Notes: a model not told the origin generated them from the sequence alone. Numbered from the stretch's first letter, positions 20,224 to 30,128 are shown. The stretch is DNA of 64,000 nucleotides from Thalassotalea eurytherma (GCF_030161415.1 NZ_BSSU01000011.1:124001-188000), one strand, 5' to 3'. Made by a program: numbers and translations.

Positions 20224-21627
20224 TTACTCGCTCGCAGCCTTTTTGTTTGGACGGCGTTTACGGCGAACTTTTCTGTGGGGGTTAGCGCGCCCGGTTGTTT
20301 TGAGCATTTGACTTTGAGTAGATGATGACGCGTCTTGAAATTCGGTCCACCACTTCGCAAGTTCTTTGATTTGGTCATCGCCAAATTCAGCACGCAATAG
20401 TAGAAAATCGTAGCCTGCTCTAAATTTCGGATGCTCTAAGGTTTTAAATGCACGCTTAGGGTCGCGTTTTTCAAAGCGTTCTTGCAGAATCCAAATGTCC
20501 TTAATTGGCAGTTGGAAACGTTTTGGTATTGCAACAGATTGCTGCTGCTCGCTCATTAGTTCATGATACGCTTGAAAAAAGGCATCCTGAGGTAGAATAT
20601 CGCTGTTCGCTTTTAAGGTTTCAATGCGTTTTTGCAGTGGGAACCACAAAATAGAAGCGAAGAGGAAAGCAGGTGTAACGCGTTGGTCATTGGCAATACG
20701 AATATCTGTGTTATCTAACGCTTTAGCAATAAATTGCGTCATTAACTCGCTTTCTTCTAAACTAAAGTTATCGTTAGCGCACAAGGCACGTTCGACGGCT
20801 GGAAAGAAATGCTCAAACAAATCATATTCACGAAGTAAATTAAAGTTTGCTTGCGCTTTACCACTGACGAATAGTTTTAAAAACTCTTCGAACATTCGCG
20901 CAGCAGGAATATTTGAAAGTAACGAAGCCAGCGGTTTGATAGGCGCTTGTGTTTCAGGGCTTATTGTCATATCCAGTTTTGTTGCAAATCGGATCGCACG
21001 TAACATGCGAACGGGGTCTTCGCGATAACGGGTTTCAGGATCGCCAATTAAGCGAATCTTACGTTGTTCGATATCGTGAACACCGCCAGCAAAATCATAT
21101 ACTTTGAAATCTTGTGTCGAGTAATAAAGCGCATTTATCGTAAAATCACGGCGTTCTGCGTCTTCCTCTATACTGCCGTAGATATTATCTCGCAACAGCA
21201 TACCCTGATCGCTTTGCTTTGATATTTTCGTGTTTTTACCGCTCGTGTCATCATGATGACCACGAAACGTCGCAACTTCAATAATATCTCTACCAAAAAC
21301 AATATGTGCAAGGCGAAAACGGCGCCCGATCAAACGGCAATTTCTAAAGAGCCCTTTTATTTGTTCAGGCGTTGCGTTAGTAACGATGTCAAAATCTTTA
21401 GGCGTAAGCCCTAATAAGATATCTCTCACGCCACCACCTACAAGGTATGCTTCATAGCCACCCTTGTTAAGACGGTACAATACTTTCAAAGCATTATTGC
21501 TAATAAATTGACGTGAAACAGGGTGTTGATCTCTAGGGATCACGATTGGACCTTGTGAAAAATCATGGTCAGTCTGTTCGTCAGAAGAATTAAGTAGCTT
21601 TTTACAAAAATTGATAACGCTTTTAAT
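20224..21627 (-). CDS. pcnB: Poly(A) polymerase I with apparent ATT start
   Basis: Adds 3' poly(A) tails to RNA and so promotes decay. The nucleotidyltransferase motif is YLVGGGVRDILLG with KDFDIVT (Asp-x-Asp). RRFRLAHIVFG, IEVATFRGHH, EDAERRDFTINALYY and the basic C-terminus (RRKRRPNKK) follow. The first conventional start in frame is a GTG at 21543, but it aligns with an internal Val (VIPRDQH) of E. coli PcnB. The frame extends upstream with family-like sequence (SVINFCKKLLNSSDE), and no ATG, GTG or TTG occurs there. An ATT at 21625-21627 with AAGG nine bases upstream gives 467 aa, the expected size; E. coli pcnB is known to use ATT. The start is an inference from alignment by eye. Confidence 0.93.
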   Translation of the reverse strand: MKSVINFCKKLLNSSDEQTDHDFSQGPIVIPRDQHPVSRQFISNNALKVLYRLNKGGYEAYLVGGGVRDILLGLTPKDFDIVTNATPEQIKGLFRNCRLIGRRFRLAHIVFGRDIIEVATFRGHHDDTSGKNTKISKQSDQGMLLRDNIYGSIEEDAERRDFTINALYYSTQDFKVYDFAGGVHDIEQRKIRLIGDPETRYREDPVRMLRAIRFATKLDMTISPETQAPIKPLASLLSNIPAARMFEEFLKLFVSGKAQANFNLLREYDLFEHFFPAVERALCANDNFSLEESELMTQFIAKALDNTDIRIANDQRVTPAFLFASILWFPLQKRIETLKANSDILPQDAFFQAYHELMSEQQQSVAIPKRFQLPIKDIWILQERFEKRDPKRAFKTLEHPKFRAGYDFLLLRAEFGDDQIKELAKWWTEFQDASSSTQSQMLKTTGRANPHRKVRRKRRPNKKAASE

Positions 21628-21711
21628 GAGATAAAACCTTGCTTTAGGTGCTAGTAAATTAGGCGCAATAATATACTAGCTGACCATAAATTAGAATGAT
21701 ATTTAATAAAT

Positions 21712-22617
21712 TTAATCAATAGATAGCGCAATTTCTTGCTGCTTTGGGATAGCATTAAAGTCAAAGTGCTCTACCGCCCATGTCACGATTGCTTCAGGTG
21801 ATAAATCAGTTAGGCACTCGTCAACGTTTTGCCCTAAAAACTTTAGTGCATCAATGAGTACTTTTTGTGGCGTTAACTTATTGATAGCAGGTGCTTTATT
21901 TTGCTTACTTAGCTTATAACCTTGGTCGGTGATGGCAAGGGGAATATGTCCAAGTGTTGGCGGCTGATGACCAAAGGTTGCATAGAGGCTTAATTGGCGA
22001 ACACTGGGCTCAAGTAAATCGCAACCACGAATGATATGGCTAACGTTTTGGTAGATGTCATCGACAACAACAGCCAGTTGGTAGGCAAATAAGCCGTCTT
22101 TTCTAAATAGAATACAATCTTCACTTGCTAACGCAGAGTCAATACTAATTTTGCCTTGGATAATATCTGAATAGTGATCGATGTTATGTTGGTTGATATA
22201 GCGAATAGCATTACCAGCTTCAGGTAAGTCTAATGATTTACAATGGCCATCGTAAATTCCACCTCGCGCTTTAATTTGTGCGCGTGTGCATTGACAAAAA
22301 TAACTGAGTTTAGCGTCGCGTAATTGTTTTAGTGCATCAAGATATAATGCGGATTGCTGACTTTGGTAAAGTACTTGTTCGTCCCAATACAAGCCGTATT
22401 GTTCAAGTGTCTTTAATATATCTTTGCTTGCGCCAATTTGTTCTCTAGGGGGATCGATATCTTCAATACGAACGAGCCAAAGCCCATTGTTTTGTTTGGC
22501 ATGAATATAACTAGCTAAAGCCGTAATTAACGAACCAAAATGAAGTGGGCCCGACGGCGAAGGAGCAAAACGACCACGGTATTGTGCCTGTGGTCGTTCA
22601 GGTAATGCTAGTTTCAT
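21712..22617 (-). CDS. gluQ: Glutamyl-Q tRNA(Asp) synthetase
   Basis: Attaches glutamate to queuosine-34 of tRNA(Asp). It is a GluRS catalytic core without an anticodon domain (301 aa). The HIGH-type motif is RFAPSPSGPLHFGSLI (residues about 16-31), the zinc site is in CQCTRAQIKARGGIYDGHC, and the KMSKS-type motif is KLSKQNKAP. It follows dksA by 9 bases, the usual dksA-gluQ operon. Confidence 0.96.
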   Translation of the reverse strand: MKLALPERPQAQYRGRFAPSPSGPLHFGSLITALASYIHAKQNNGLWLVRIEDIDPPREQIGASKDILKTLEQYGLYWDEQVLYQSQQSALYLDALKQLRDAKLSYFCQCTRAQIKARGGIYDGHCKSLDLPEAGNAIRYINQHNIDHYSDIIQGKISIDSALASEDCILFRKDGLFAYQLAVVVDDIYQNVSHIIRGCDLLEPSVRQLSLYATFGHQPPTLGHIPLAITDQGYKLSKQNKAPAINKLTPQKVLIDALKFLGQNVDECLTDLSPEAIVTWAVEHFDFNAIPKQQEIALSID

Positions 22618-22626
22618 TGAAATGAA

Positions 22627-23067
22627 TTAGCCAGCGAGTTGACGCTCTTTAATTTCTGCTAATGTTTTACATTCAATACATAGGTCAGCAGTTGGACGGG
22701 CTTCTAATCGGCGAATACCAATCTCAATACCACATGACTTACAGAAACCGAAATCATCCTCTTCAATAAGTTGAAGTGTTTTTTCGATTTTCTTAATGAG
22801 TTTACGCTCACGGTCACGAGTGCGAAGTTCTAAGCTGAATTCTTCTTCTTGCGCGGCACGGTCTACCGGGTCAGGGAAGTTTGCAGCTTCATCTTGCATG
22901 TGAGTTACAGTGCGGTCTACTTCTTCGCGCAACTGGGTGCGCCAAGCGTCTAAAATTAGTTTAAAGTGCTCTAATTGCTCTGCACTCATATATTCTTCGT
23001 TTGCTTTTTCTTGGTACGGCTCAACGCCAGCTAACGCTAAAATACCTAGAGCTTTTTTGTTTGGCAT
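22627..23067 (-). CDS. dksA: RNA polymerase-binding transcription factor DksA
   Basis: Partner of ppGpp that enters the RNA polymerase secondary channel. The coiled-coil tip with its acidic residues is [17 protein letters not shown]. The zinc finger is CKSCGIEIG then CIECK. 146 aa, near the E. coli length. A good ribosome site (AGGAG) precedes ATG 23067. The 240-bp upstream gap to sfsA is AT-rich and probably carries the dksA promoter; I found no clean -10/-35 pair in it. Confidence 0.98.
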   Translation of the reverse strand: MPNKKALGILALAGVEPYQEKANEEYMSAEQLEHFKLILDAWRTQLREEVDRTVTHMQDEAANFPDPVDRAAQEEEFSLELRTRDRERKLIKKIEKTLQLIEEDDFGFCKSCGIEIGIRRLEARPTADLCIECKTLAEIKERQLAG

Positions 23068-23307
23068 GCGTAATCTCCTAATGCTTCTTAGCCCTTGATG
23101 TCTGCTTTAAACTCTCAAGGTTGCAATTGCCAATTAAATGTAGGCTATGATTCTTATTAAAACGCCTATATTGTGCCTACTTTGGGATAATTCAAGTCTT
23201 TCAGAAAACTTTTTTTAATTAAGTTTTATCACAAAGAAAAAGATTTTTATCAAGATAACGACCTTGTCGTCAACTGATATTTATCAAAAGTTTAAAAAAC
23301 ACAGTGA

Positions 23308-24015
23308 TTAAATTATCACTTTTATCGGTGTAATGCTTGCTATATCAATGCTATCACTGTTAGAAATAAAGTGAGCCTTGTATGCGATAATGTTAACGCC
23401 AACTTGCTGTGCTTGCTTAATTAAGTCACCATAAACAGCGTCAATATGGTGAGCGGGGGTCACACTGTTAATGCCAGTATGCATGACAAAAAACAGTAAT
23501 GTCGCTTGCTCACCAGAATTAACCATAGCCATTAGCTCCCGCAAATGTTTTTGACCACGGGTCGTTTTAGCATCTGGAAAATAACCTTGGTTATTTTCAA
23601 GTAAGGTGACACTTTTTACTTCTATATAGGTTCTTTTCAGGCCGCTGTCGGTGAGTAAAAAATCAATTCTGCTCTTTTCTTCACCGTACTTAACTTCTCG
23701 TTCAATGTTTTCAATATTAACGAATTCAGCTATAGCGCCAGATCTCAATGCTTGATCAACATAATCATTTGCTTTGTGGGTGTTAACGCAAATTAGGTTG
23801 TTATTGGGTTTTTCGGTAAACTCCCAACTAAGAGGGTACTTTCTTTTAGGGTTATCTGAAGTGCTATACCAAACAGTATCACCTTCATCGGCGCAACCCG
23901 TCATTGCGCCTGTATTGGCGACATGGATTGTCGTCACATCACCATTTGCAAGCGTCACATCGGCTAAAAAGCGTTTATAGCGCTTGATTAATTTTGCTTG
24001 ATTTAACGAAGGCAT
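23308..24015 (-). CDS. sfsA: SfsA, DNA/RNA nuclease-type protein
   Basis: Sugar fermentation stimulation protein family, a nuclease-like fold often placed upstream of dksA. Motifs: KRYKRFLADVTLANG, VANTGAMTGCADEGDTVW, the catalytic-type EKSRIDFLLTDSGLKRTYIEVKSVTL, FPDAKTTRGQKHLREL and FVMHTG. Start chosen at MPSLNQAK (24015): the longer frame from 24039 would overlap the pldA end and adds sequence foreign to the family. About 235 aa. Its cellular role is not well defined. Confidence 0.93.
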   Translation of the reverse strand: MPSLNQAKLIKRYKRFLADVTLANGDVTTIHVANTGAMTGCADEGDTVWYSTSDNPKRKYPLSWEFTEKPNNNLICVNTHKANDYVDQALRSGAIAEFVNIENIEREVKYGEEKSRIDFLLTDSGLKRTYIEVKSVTLLENNQGYFPDAKTTRGQKHLRELMAMVNSGEQATLLFFVMHTGINSVTPAHHIDAVYGDLIKQAQQVGVNIIAYKAHFISNSDSIDIASITPIKVII

Positions 24016-24016
24016 T

Positions 24017-25045
24017 TTATAGCAAATCGTTAAGTGCAAAACCTAAACCAAAACGCGTTTGATTATGATCATAGTCTATTAAGCTTTCACCATAGCCTGT
24101 AAATACGTTGGCGTACCCTTTGAGCTTACCGTAGATAGGGAATGTGACACCTAACTCTCCAGAGCCTTTATTGCTGCTAAAGTTGTATCTACCTAAAAAA
24201 CCAAATTCTAATTCTTCCCATTGATAAACCATACCAAGCTCGTAATGCCCCATGTAATCAAGAATATCTGGGTTATCGTCGCCATCTGGATCAAATTCAA
24301 ACGCTTTTTCATTTTCTTTTAAGCGATACCAAGGGCGCAACGATAAAGCAAAATCATCTTTTTCCCATAAAAAGTTCATATAGGCTCTATTCCAACTGCG
24401 AGACAATAATTGCGATTTGCCATTAGATTGGTGCTCTATACCGACTAGAAAATAGGTGTTGCCACCGAATAACTCTAAATTTAATGGCAAGCCATAGAAA
24501 AACTCTGGTTGATAATTGGTTTCTCTAAATGGTTTAGAAATATTATCCGAGTAAACTTGCCACCAAGCTTCAATAGTGAATGCAAAGAACAAACCATCGT
24601 CTTCGACAAAAATATCACTCGTATTAAGTGGTACCTTTAAACTTAATTGAAACTTGGTTTCAACTTTTTCGAAGTTTTCATCATATCCTGGGATTCTATT
24701 ATAAGCTTCCGGGTTTACTTGGTTTGTTGTTAACGCTGGCATAATGTAATTCATACGGTGTGGTGACATTACATAGGGTTCAAACTCTGATTGTTTTTCG
24801 GCAGCAATACGCTTTGAAATTATGCCTGTTCGCACTTTGGGTGCGGAAACAGAGCTTTCCGCTTGTGCTTGAACAATATCCGAGTCAGCTGCCTCCTGCT
24901 GGCATTGCTTTCTGATATCTTCTATGGTTAATGTCTTGTCAGCACTTTTATACAGCGCTAAAACACATGCGTCTTCAATTGTCGCATGAGCGAAAGTTGG
25001 CGATAATAACAAGGCAATACTGATTGCCATCATAGATTTTTTCAT
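24017..25045 (-). CDS. pldA: Outer-membrane phospholipase A
   Basis: Calcium-dependent outer-membrane phospholipase A1 that removes misplaced phospholipids. Signal peptide 1-21 (ends AHA). After a linker of about 90 residues comes the 12-stranded barrel. The active-site His and Ser are in GIEHQSNGKS (about residues 202-211; E. coli has GYNHDSNGRS), and the catalytic Asn in SRSWNRAYM. The last strand ends FGLGFALNDLL. It ends 1 base before the chosen sfsA start. Identification is firm from the active-site cluster. Confidence 0.9.
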   Translation of the reverse strand: MKKSMMAISIALLLSPTFAHATIEDACVLALYKSADKTLTIEDIRKQCQQEAADSDIVQAQAESSVSAPKVRTGIISKRIAAEKQSEFEPYVMSPHRMNYIMPALTTNQVNPEAYNRIPGYDENFEKVETKFQLSLKVPLNTSDIFVEDDGLFFAFTIEAWWQVYSDNISKPFRETNYQPEFFYGLPLNLELFGGNTYFLVGIEHQSNGKSQLLSRSWNRAYMNFLWEKDDFALSLRPWYRLKENEKAFEFDPDGDDNPDILDYMGHYELGMVYQWEELEFGFLGRYNFSSNKGSGELGVTFPIYGKLKGYANVFTGYGESLIDYDHNQTRFGLGFALNDLL

Positions 25046-25211
25046 AAAAGTTCAGACACTTTATTAAATGTAGGTTTATTGTAAGCAATTAGATTAATAA
25101 TAAACAATAATTGGTTAAAATCTTGTGAATAACCAAGTGTTTTTGATAATTTTTAATTATTTCACGAATTTATTTCTACAACGAAGTGAACGCAAAATTA
25201 GGACCGTTTGT

Positions 25212-26504
25212 ATGACGACAGCTCAACCAAAAATATATTTAACATTTGAATCTCAAGCCCAAGATTGGCAAGAAAGTAAACGCGAGCAGTTTATTGGTAG
25301 TGATATTTTCATTTGTGTTGATAAAAGCAATCCGTATATCTTAAGAGAAATTCAAAGCGCAGGTAGAAAAATAGAATCACTTGGCGTTAAAGAGGCTATT
25401 TTATCTGGCGAAAACTGGCAAGAAGACAGTCAGTGGGCTTTTGCTTTAGGGTTTACTGCTGTAGGTAAATTAACAGCGGTTAAGTTTACTGGAGACCAAG
25501 CTCAAGTCTTAAGCGAAAAGCTCGATATTTACGCGTTTAGTCGTGACTTAACAAACCAAACGCCTGCTCAGTTATACCCTGAAAGTTTAGCTAAACAGGC
25601 CCTTAATTATTTAACTGAATTAGCGCCAAGTGCCGTAACAGGAAAAATTATTGCAGGCGAAGCTTTGGTTGAAGCTGGTTGGACGGGGATTTATCACGTA
25701 GGTATGGCAAGCCAGCACCCACCTTGTTTGTTAGAGGTAGATTACAACCCTACCGGCGATGAAAATGCTGAGGTTGCAACTTGTCTTGTTGGCAAAGGGA
25801 TTACCTTTGATAGTGGTGGCTACAGCATAAAAAGTAGTGCAGGCATGTTCGATATGAAATGTGACATGGGCGGTGCTGCAGTGGTTGCTGGCGCATTTGC
25901 GTTGGCAATAAAACAAGGGTTTACTAAACGCGCTAAACTCTTTTTATGTTGTGCTGAAAATATGATTGCGGGTCATGCATACAAGCTAGGTGATATTCTC
26001 ACTTATAAAAATGGTATAACGGTAGAAATTGCTAATACCGATGCAGAAGGCCGATTAGTGCTTGCAGATGGTTTAATGGCTGCAGGTGAAACAGGAGCTC
26101 CTTTAATTATTGATGCTGCTACCTTAACTGGCGCTGCGGTCTTAGCCACAGGCGCTGAATATACTGCAATGTTTACGCTAGATGAAGACTTGGCTACCAA
26201 AACTAAACAAGCGGCTAGTGAAACAAATGAACCAATCTGGCAATTACCTTTAGAGCCATGGCATCAAAATAAATGCCCGTCAGCATTTGCCGATACGGCT
26301 AACTCAACAACACAAAAAGGTGGTGGCGCCGGTGGTGCAAGTAATGCCGCTGGCTTCTTGTCACGTTTTGTTCCTAATGAAGGTAAAGGTTGGGTTCATT
26401 TAGACATTGCTGCGGCATACAATGCTTCAAGCAATGGTTTATGGGCAGCAGGTGCGACTGGATTAGGCATCGCTACCATTGCAAAAATGATGAAAGAGAG
26501 TTAA
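25212..26504 (+). CDS. pepB: Aminopeptidase B (M17 leucyl aminopeptidase family)
   Basis: Two-metal cytosolic aminopeptidase. The metal and catalytic segments are LVGKGITFDSGGYSIK, FDMKCDMGGAA and the M17 signature NTDAEGRLVLADGL. The N-terminal half (ESQAQDWQESKREQFIGSD, RKIESLGVKEAILSGENW) matches PepB rather than PepA. Start set at ATG 25212 with AGGA upstream; the frame is open from 25125 but those 29 codons look like untranslated AT-rich leader. 430 aa, as E. coli PepB. Its stop overlaps the stop of the convergent STAS-like gene by 4 bases. Confidence 0.95.
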   Translation: MTTAQPKIYLTFESQAQDWQESKREQFIGSDIFICVDKSNPYILREIQSAGRKIESLGVKEAILSGENWQEDSQWAFALGFTAVGKLTAVKFTGDQAQVLSEKLDIYAFSRDLTNQTPAQLYPESLAKQALNYLTELAPSAVTGKIIAGEALVEAGWTGIYHVGMASQHPPCLLEVDYNPTGDENAEVATCLVGKGITFDSGGYSIKSSAGMFDMKCDMGGAAVVAGAFALAIKQGFTKRAKLFLCCAENMIAGHAYKLGDILTYKNGITVEIANTDAEGRLVLADGLMAAGETGAPLIIDAATLTGAAVLATGAEYTAMFTLDEDLATKTKQAASETNEPIWQLPLEPWHQNKCPSAFADTANSTTQKGGGAGGASNAAGFLSRFVPNEGKGWVHLDIAAAYNASSNGLWAAGATGLGIATIAKMMKES

Positions 26505-26899
26505 TTGGGTTGCTTTTTTAAATAGTTGGCAAGCCATGTTTTTGCTGCTTTTACGTCGCTAAAAATATGATATTTGGTATTACAGCTTTCATATACGCGA
26601 CTTAATTGCATTTGTTGAATGTCGGCTTGCCTACTGTCTTGTATAACAGTGGCAAGCGCTGCCATGTTTTTACGCATTCTTTCTCGGGTCAATAAAACAA
26701 GCTCTTCTTCCGCTTCAGGTGAAAATACCCCACTACCATGAAAACAAGCGATACAACCCCATGGCTCGTGTTTAAGCTTTTCTATCGCCTCTAAGGTTTC
26801 TGACTTATATTGCAGCATAGTATCGAAATCAAAAGGGCCTGATGCGTCAACAAATAAGATATTATCCTGTGCTGTTATCTTGTATGTATGATCGTTCAT
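26501..26899 (-). CDS. STAS/SpoIIAA-like domain protein
   Basis: 132-residue cytoplasmic protein, no signal peptide. The pattern is beta-alternating with a helix after DASGPFDFDTMLQYKSETLEAI, and a late segment YHIFSDVKAAKTWLANYL typical of SpoIIAA-like (STAS-like) proteins. Function is unknown. A GGAGACAC site precedes the ATG. Its last 4 bases overlap the pepB stop on the opposite strand. Confidence 0.65.
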   Translation of the reverse strand: MNDHTYKITAQDNILFVDASGPFDFDTMLQYKSETLEAIEKLKHEPWGCIACFHGSGVFSPEAEEELVLLTRERMRKNMAALATVIQDSRQADIQQMQLSRVYESCNTKYHIFSDVKAAKTWLANYLKKQPN

Positions 26900-27028
26900 A
26901 GTGTCTCCTTGAGCTTAACGAATAACGCTATTTTAAGCGGATATTAGGAATACCAAGTTTTATTAGACTTGCCAAGTAAGCAGGTTTTTCAAATTTAGCA
27001 AATATTAAAAACTTTATAAATCAGTTGA

Positions 27029-27559
27029 TTAACTTAGGGGCCAAGTGTGGCTAGCTGTATATTTTTCGCCATTATTTGTTGATGTTGATTGGTAAAGGCT
27101 AAAGCTAGTCGCAGAGAGTAAGTATTCAAACCTATCATTTATACTGCTTCGAGGTATCTCCTTTGCTTTGCGAAAAATACTCACGTGTGGGGTGAAACCG
27201 TCGTGCTGACTTTTAAAGCCAAGATTTGATGTTATAGCCCCTAATTGTTGCTCCAGTGAGAATAAATGAGGGACGTCATGGTCAATACCAAAATATGCAA
27301 CTTGGGGTTTACGAAATAATGCAATGTTCGTTAAACAATAGCTAAAACGTTCAGGTTTTATCTCAGCAACAAATTGATTAATTTTCTGAGTCAGTATTAA
27401 TTGCGTTTCAGGTTTGATATTGCCAAGGAAGTGCAAGGTCAAATGAAAATTTTGCCAAGGAATAACACGTGCATTCGGCATTAAAACTTGTTGCTGAATA
27501 TTCGCAATTGCCTTCTTATCATCGTTAGAGATGTCTAGCGCAATAAACATACGAGCCAT
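27029..27559 (-). CDS. thpR: RNA 2',3'-cyclic phosphodiesterase ThpR/LigT
   Basis: 2H phosphoesterase that opens 2',3'-cyclic phosphate ends of RNA. The two HxT/Sx motifs are present: His39-Leu-Thr41 in NFHLTLHFLG and His125-Val-Ser127 in FTPHVSIFRK, with the usual spacing. It begins with MARMFIALDI, like the family. 176 aa. It is divergent from hrpB with 43 bases between starts. Confidence 0.92.
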   Translation of the reverse strand: MARMFIALDISNDDKKAIANIQQQVLMPNARVIPWQNFHLTLHFLGNIKPETQLILTQKINQFVAEIKPERFSYCLTNIALFRKPQVAYFGIDHDVPHLFSLEQQLGAITSNLGFKSQHDGFTPHVSIFRKAKEIPRSSINDRFEYLLSATSFSLYQSTSTNNGEKYTASHTWPLS

Positions 27560-27602
27560 ACTTCATTCCAATCAACAATTTGCAAACGGATTTTGGTAGA
27601 CT

Positions 27603-30128
27603 ATGCCTTCATTAATCATGAGGCAAGCCGTGTTTCCGATAGAATCAATAAAACAACCTTTACTATCAAGCTTAAAAGAGCACTTGTTGACAATACTTGT
27701 GGCGCCTCCAGGTGCTGGTAAATCAACAGTCTTACCCTTGTGGCTATTAGCTGAGCATGCGTCAGGGCGCATACTATTGCTTCAACCTCGACGCGTCGCG
27801 GCAAAAAATATAGCGCAATACTTAGCGAATCAACTTGGTGAGTCTGCAGGGCAGCAAGTGGGCTATCGCCTGCGAAATGATACAAAAATTGGCAAAAATA
27901 CTCGTTTAGAGGTGATCACTGAAGGGGTCTTGATCAAGATGATTCAGCAGGATCCTGAATTGTCAGGGGTTTCGTGTATTGTTTTTGATGAATTTCACGA
28001 ACGTTCAGCACAAGCTGATTTAGCATTTGCCTTAGCTAGGGATATTCAGCTTGGCTTGCGAGATGATTTAACACTCTTGTTAATGTCAGCAACGTTATCA
28101 AGTGAGGAGTTACAAGGTCAGTTACCTGATGCCAATGTTTTGGTTAGCGAAGGTAAAATGTTTGATGTCAGTATCAGTTACCAATCGGTTCCATCTCAAG
28201 GTTATTGGCGAGAGCATGCATCGCAAAGTATTATTCGTGCATGCCAACATCATGTTGGGTGTGTTTTAGTTTTTTTGCCTGGCAGAGCAGATATAGAGTT
28301 TGTCGCTGAACACTTATCTAACGCGTTACCCACCGTCTTGGTGAAAACATTATTTGGTGACATGACGCTAGATGCTCAACAACAGGCTATAACTGCGCCG
28401 CTTGAAGGGCAGAGTAAAGTTGTTCTTGCGACTAATATTGCAGAAACGAGTTTGACAATTGATGGAGTCAATCTGGTGATTGATTCTGGCTATGAAAAGC
28501 AAGCCGTCTTTGACCAAAATACACAAACCAATCGTCTATCACAAACGCGTATCAGTCAGGCGTCGGCAATTCAACGCGCTGGTCGCGCAGGGCGCACAAT
28601 GGCCGGTCAATGTATTCGGCTATACAGCCACCATGATTTTGAGCGTATGGCGAAACAGGCCAATTTACCAATATTACAAACGGACCTTATACCGGTAGCG
28701 CTTGAAGCGAGTCGCTGGGGCGTTTGCTCTTTAAAGCAATTACCCATGCTTACGCTACCCAAACCTCATACTGAACAAGGTGCGTGGCAGTCTCTTGAAC
28801 AACTCGCAATCGTTGACAGTCATCGTAGGCTAACATCACATGGCCAAGCGTGTGCAAAATTGTCGTGTCACCCTCGTTTTGCCCATATGATTGAGCAGGC
28901 AAATAGCGCAGAGCGCAATGGTGAAGAGGGTGCAACTTATTTGGCGTGTTTGGTAGCAAGTATGCTTGAGCATAAAGATGTCTTTGCTTGGCAAAAAGGG
29001 CACTCAAATGTCAGCCTTTTAGCTCGGATTAGTTACCTTTTTGAGCATGGCAATAAACGATTTCCTTTTGTATTAAAACAGACTAATCAATTGTTTACTG
29101 GTTATAGTAAGCAAAGCGCCTCGAAGCCTGAACAGTTACCGTTGCATCTACTCGGCGTATTGGTTGCCTGTGCTTACCCTGAGCGAATAGCGAAAGCGAG
29201 AAATCAGCAAGGAAATTTTGTTTCCATTTACAATAAAGGCTACCTTTTAGCTGAAGATGATCCATTGTGTGATAACCAATACATTGCGGTTGCACAGCTC
29301 TCACAAGTTGAACAAAGGCTAACGGTTCGTATTGCGGAGTCATTGAGTTTTCAAGATATTGAAGCATGGCAACTAGCGCCTATTAGCACTAAAGCGGTTT
29401 GCAGCTATGACAGTTCACTGGATAAAATTAGTGCGCATAATTGTCAGTTAGTTGGCGAGCTTGTTGTTGCCAGGCAATCGCAAAGCCAAACGTTAACGAC
29501 AGAAATTGTTGCGGATTTATGGCATAGAGAATTATTGAAGCATGGTTTTGATTGGTTGCTTTGGTCTGCAGAGTCAAGGCAACTCAAGCTTCGCTGGCAA
29601 TGGTTAAACCGATATCAATCTCACCTGCAACTGCCAGAACTTAGTGAGGACTATTTGCTCGAAAATCTGGACATTTGGCTATTACCGTATGCAGGTAAGT
29701 GCGTTAGTAAAAAAGCCTTAAACAAGCTTAATTTGGCCGAGCTTTTAATGCAGCTATTGAATTATCAGCAACAACAAATACTGAACAATACTGCACCAAC
29801 CTACTATGTTGGCCCTACTGGTAGGAAATGCCCTATAACCTACGATTTAGAAAACCCACCTAAAGTGTCTTTGCCAATGCAGGAAATTTACGGCTTGAGC
29901 CAATCGCCACAAATAGGTGATCACAGTCATGGCAAAGGTGTTGGTCTCGTTTTAGAACTGATGTCGCCGGCCAACAGGCCTATTCAAGTGACCGGTGATT
30001 TAACTAATTTTTGGCAAGGTAGTTACCGTGCGGTACAAAAAGAGATGAAGGCAAAATACCCTAAACATTTTTGGCCTGATGATCCTGCCAATGCCGAGCC
30101 AACTAATCGAACCAAAAAATATATGTGA
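27603..30128 (+). CDS. hrpB: ATP-dependent RNA helicase HrpB
   Basis: DEAH-type superfamily 2 helicase. Walker A is APPGAGKST (residues 34-42), the Walker B box is DEFHERS (the HrpB form of DEAH), motif III is LMSATL, and motifs V-VI are ATNIAETSLTIDGV and QRAGRAGRT. A long C-terminal HrpB domain ends near KYPKHFWPDDP, a family hallmark. 841 aa is typical. ATG 27603 has no clear ribosome site; Met6 (27618) is a possible start. It is not the HrpA paralogue, which is much longer. Confidence 0.94.
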   Translation: MPSLIMRQAVFPIESIKQPLLSSLKEHLLTILVAPPGAGKSTVLPLWLLAEHASGRILLLQPRRVAAKNIAQYLANQLGESAGQQVGYRLRNDTKIGKNTRLEVITEGVLIKMIQQDPELSGVSCIVFDEFHERSAQADLAFALARDIQLGLRDDLTLLLMSATLSSEELQGQLPDANVLVSEGKMFDVSISYQSVPSQGYWREHASQSIIRACQHHVGCVLVFLPGRADIEFVAEHLSNALPTVLVKTLFGDMTLDAQQQAITAPLEGQSKVVLATNIAETSLTIDGVNLVIDSGYEKQAVFDQNTQTNRLSQTRISQASAIQRAGRAGRTMAGQCIRLYSHHDFERMAKQANLPILQTDLIPVALEASRWGVCSLKQLPMLTLPKPHTEQGAWQSLEQLAIVDSHRRLTSHGQACAKLSCHPRFAHMIEQANSAERNGEEGATYLACLVASMLEHKDVFAWQKGHSNVSLLARISYLFEHGNKRFPFVLKQTNQLFTGYSKQSASKPEQLPLHLLGVLVACAYPERIAKARNQQGNFVSIYNKGYLLAEDDPLCDNQYIAVAQLSQVEQRLTVRIAESLSFQDIEAWQLAPISTKAVCSYDSSLDKISAHNCQLVGELVVARQSQSQTLTTEIVADLWHRELLKHGFDWLLWSAESRQLKLRWQWLNRYQSHLQLPELSEDYLLENLDIWLLPYAGKCVSKKALNKLNLAELLMQLLNYQQQQILNNTAPTYYVGPTGRKCPITYDLENPPKVSLPMQEIYGLSQSPQIGDHSHGKGVGLVLELMSPANRPIQVTGDLTNFWQGSYRAVQKEMKAKYPKHFWPDDPANAEPTNRTKKYM

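Noticed and set aside
27960-28020. DEFH box of the helicase as a mutated DEAH motif
   Set aside because: DEFHERS is the normal form in HrpB, as far as I recall the family.
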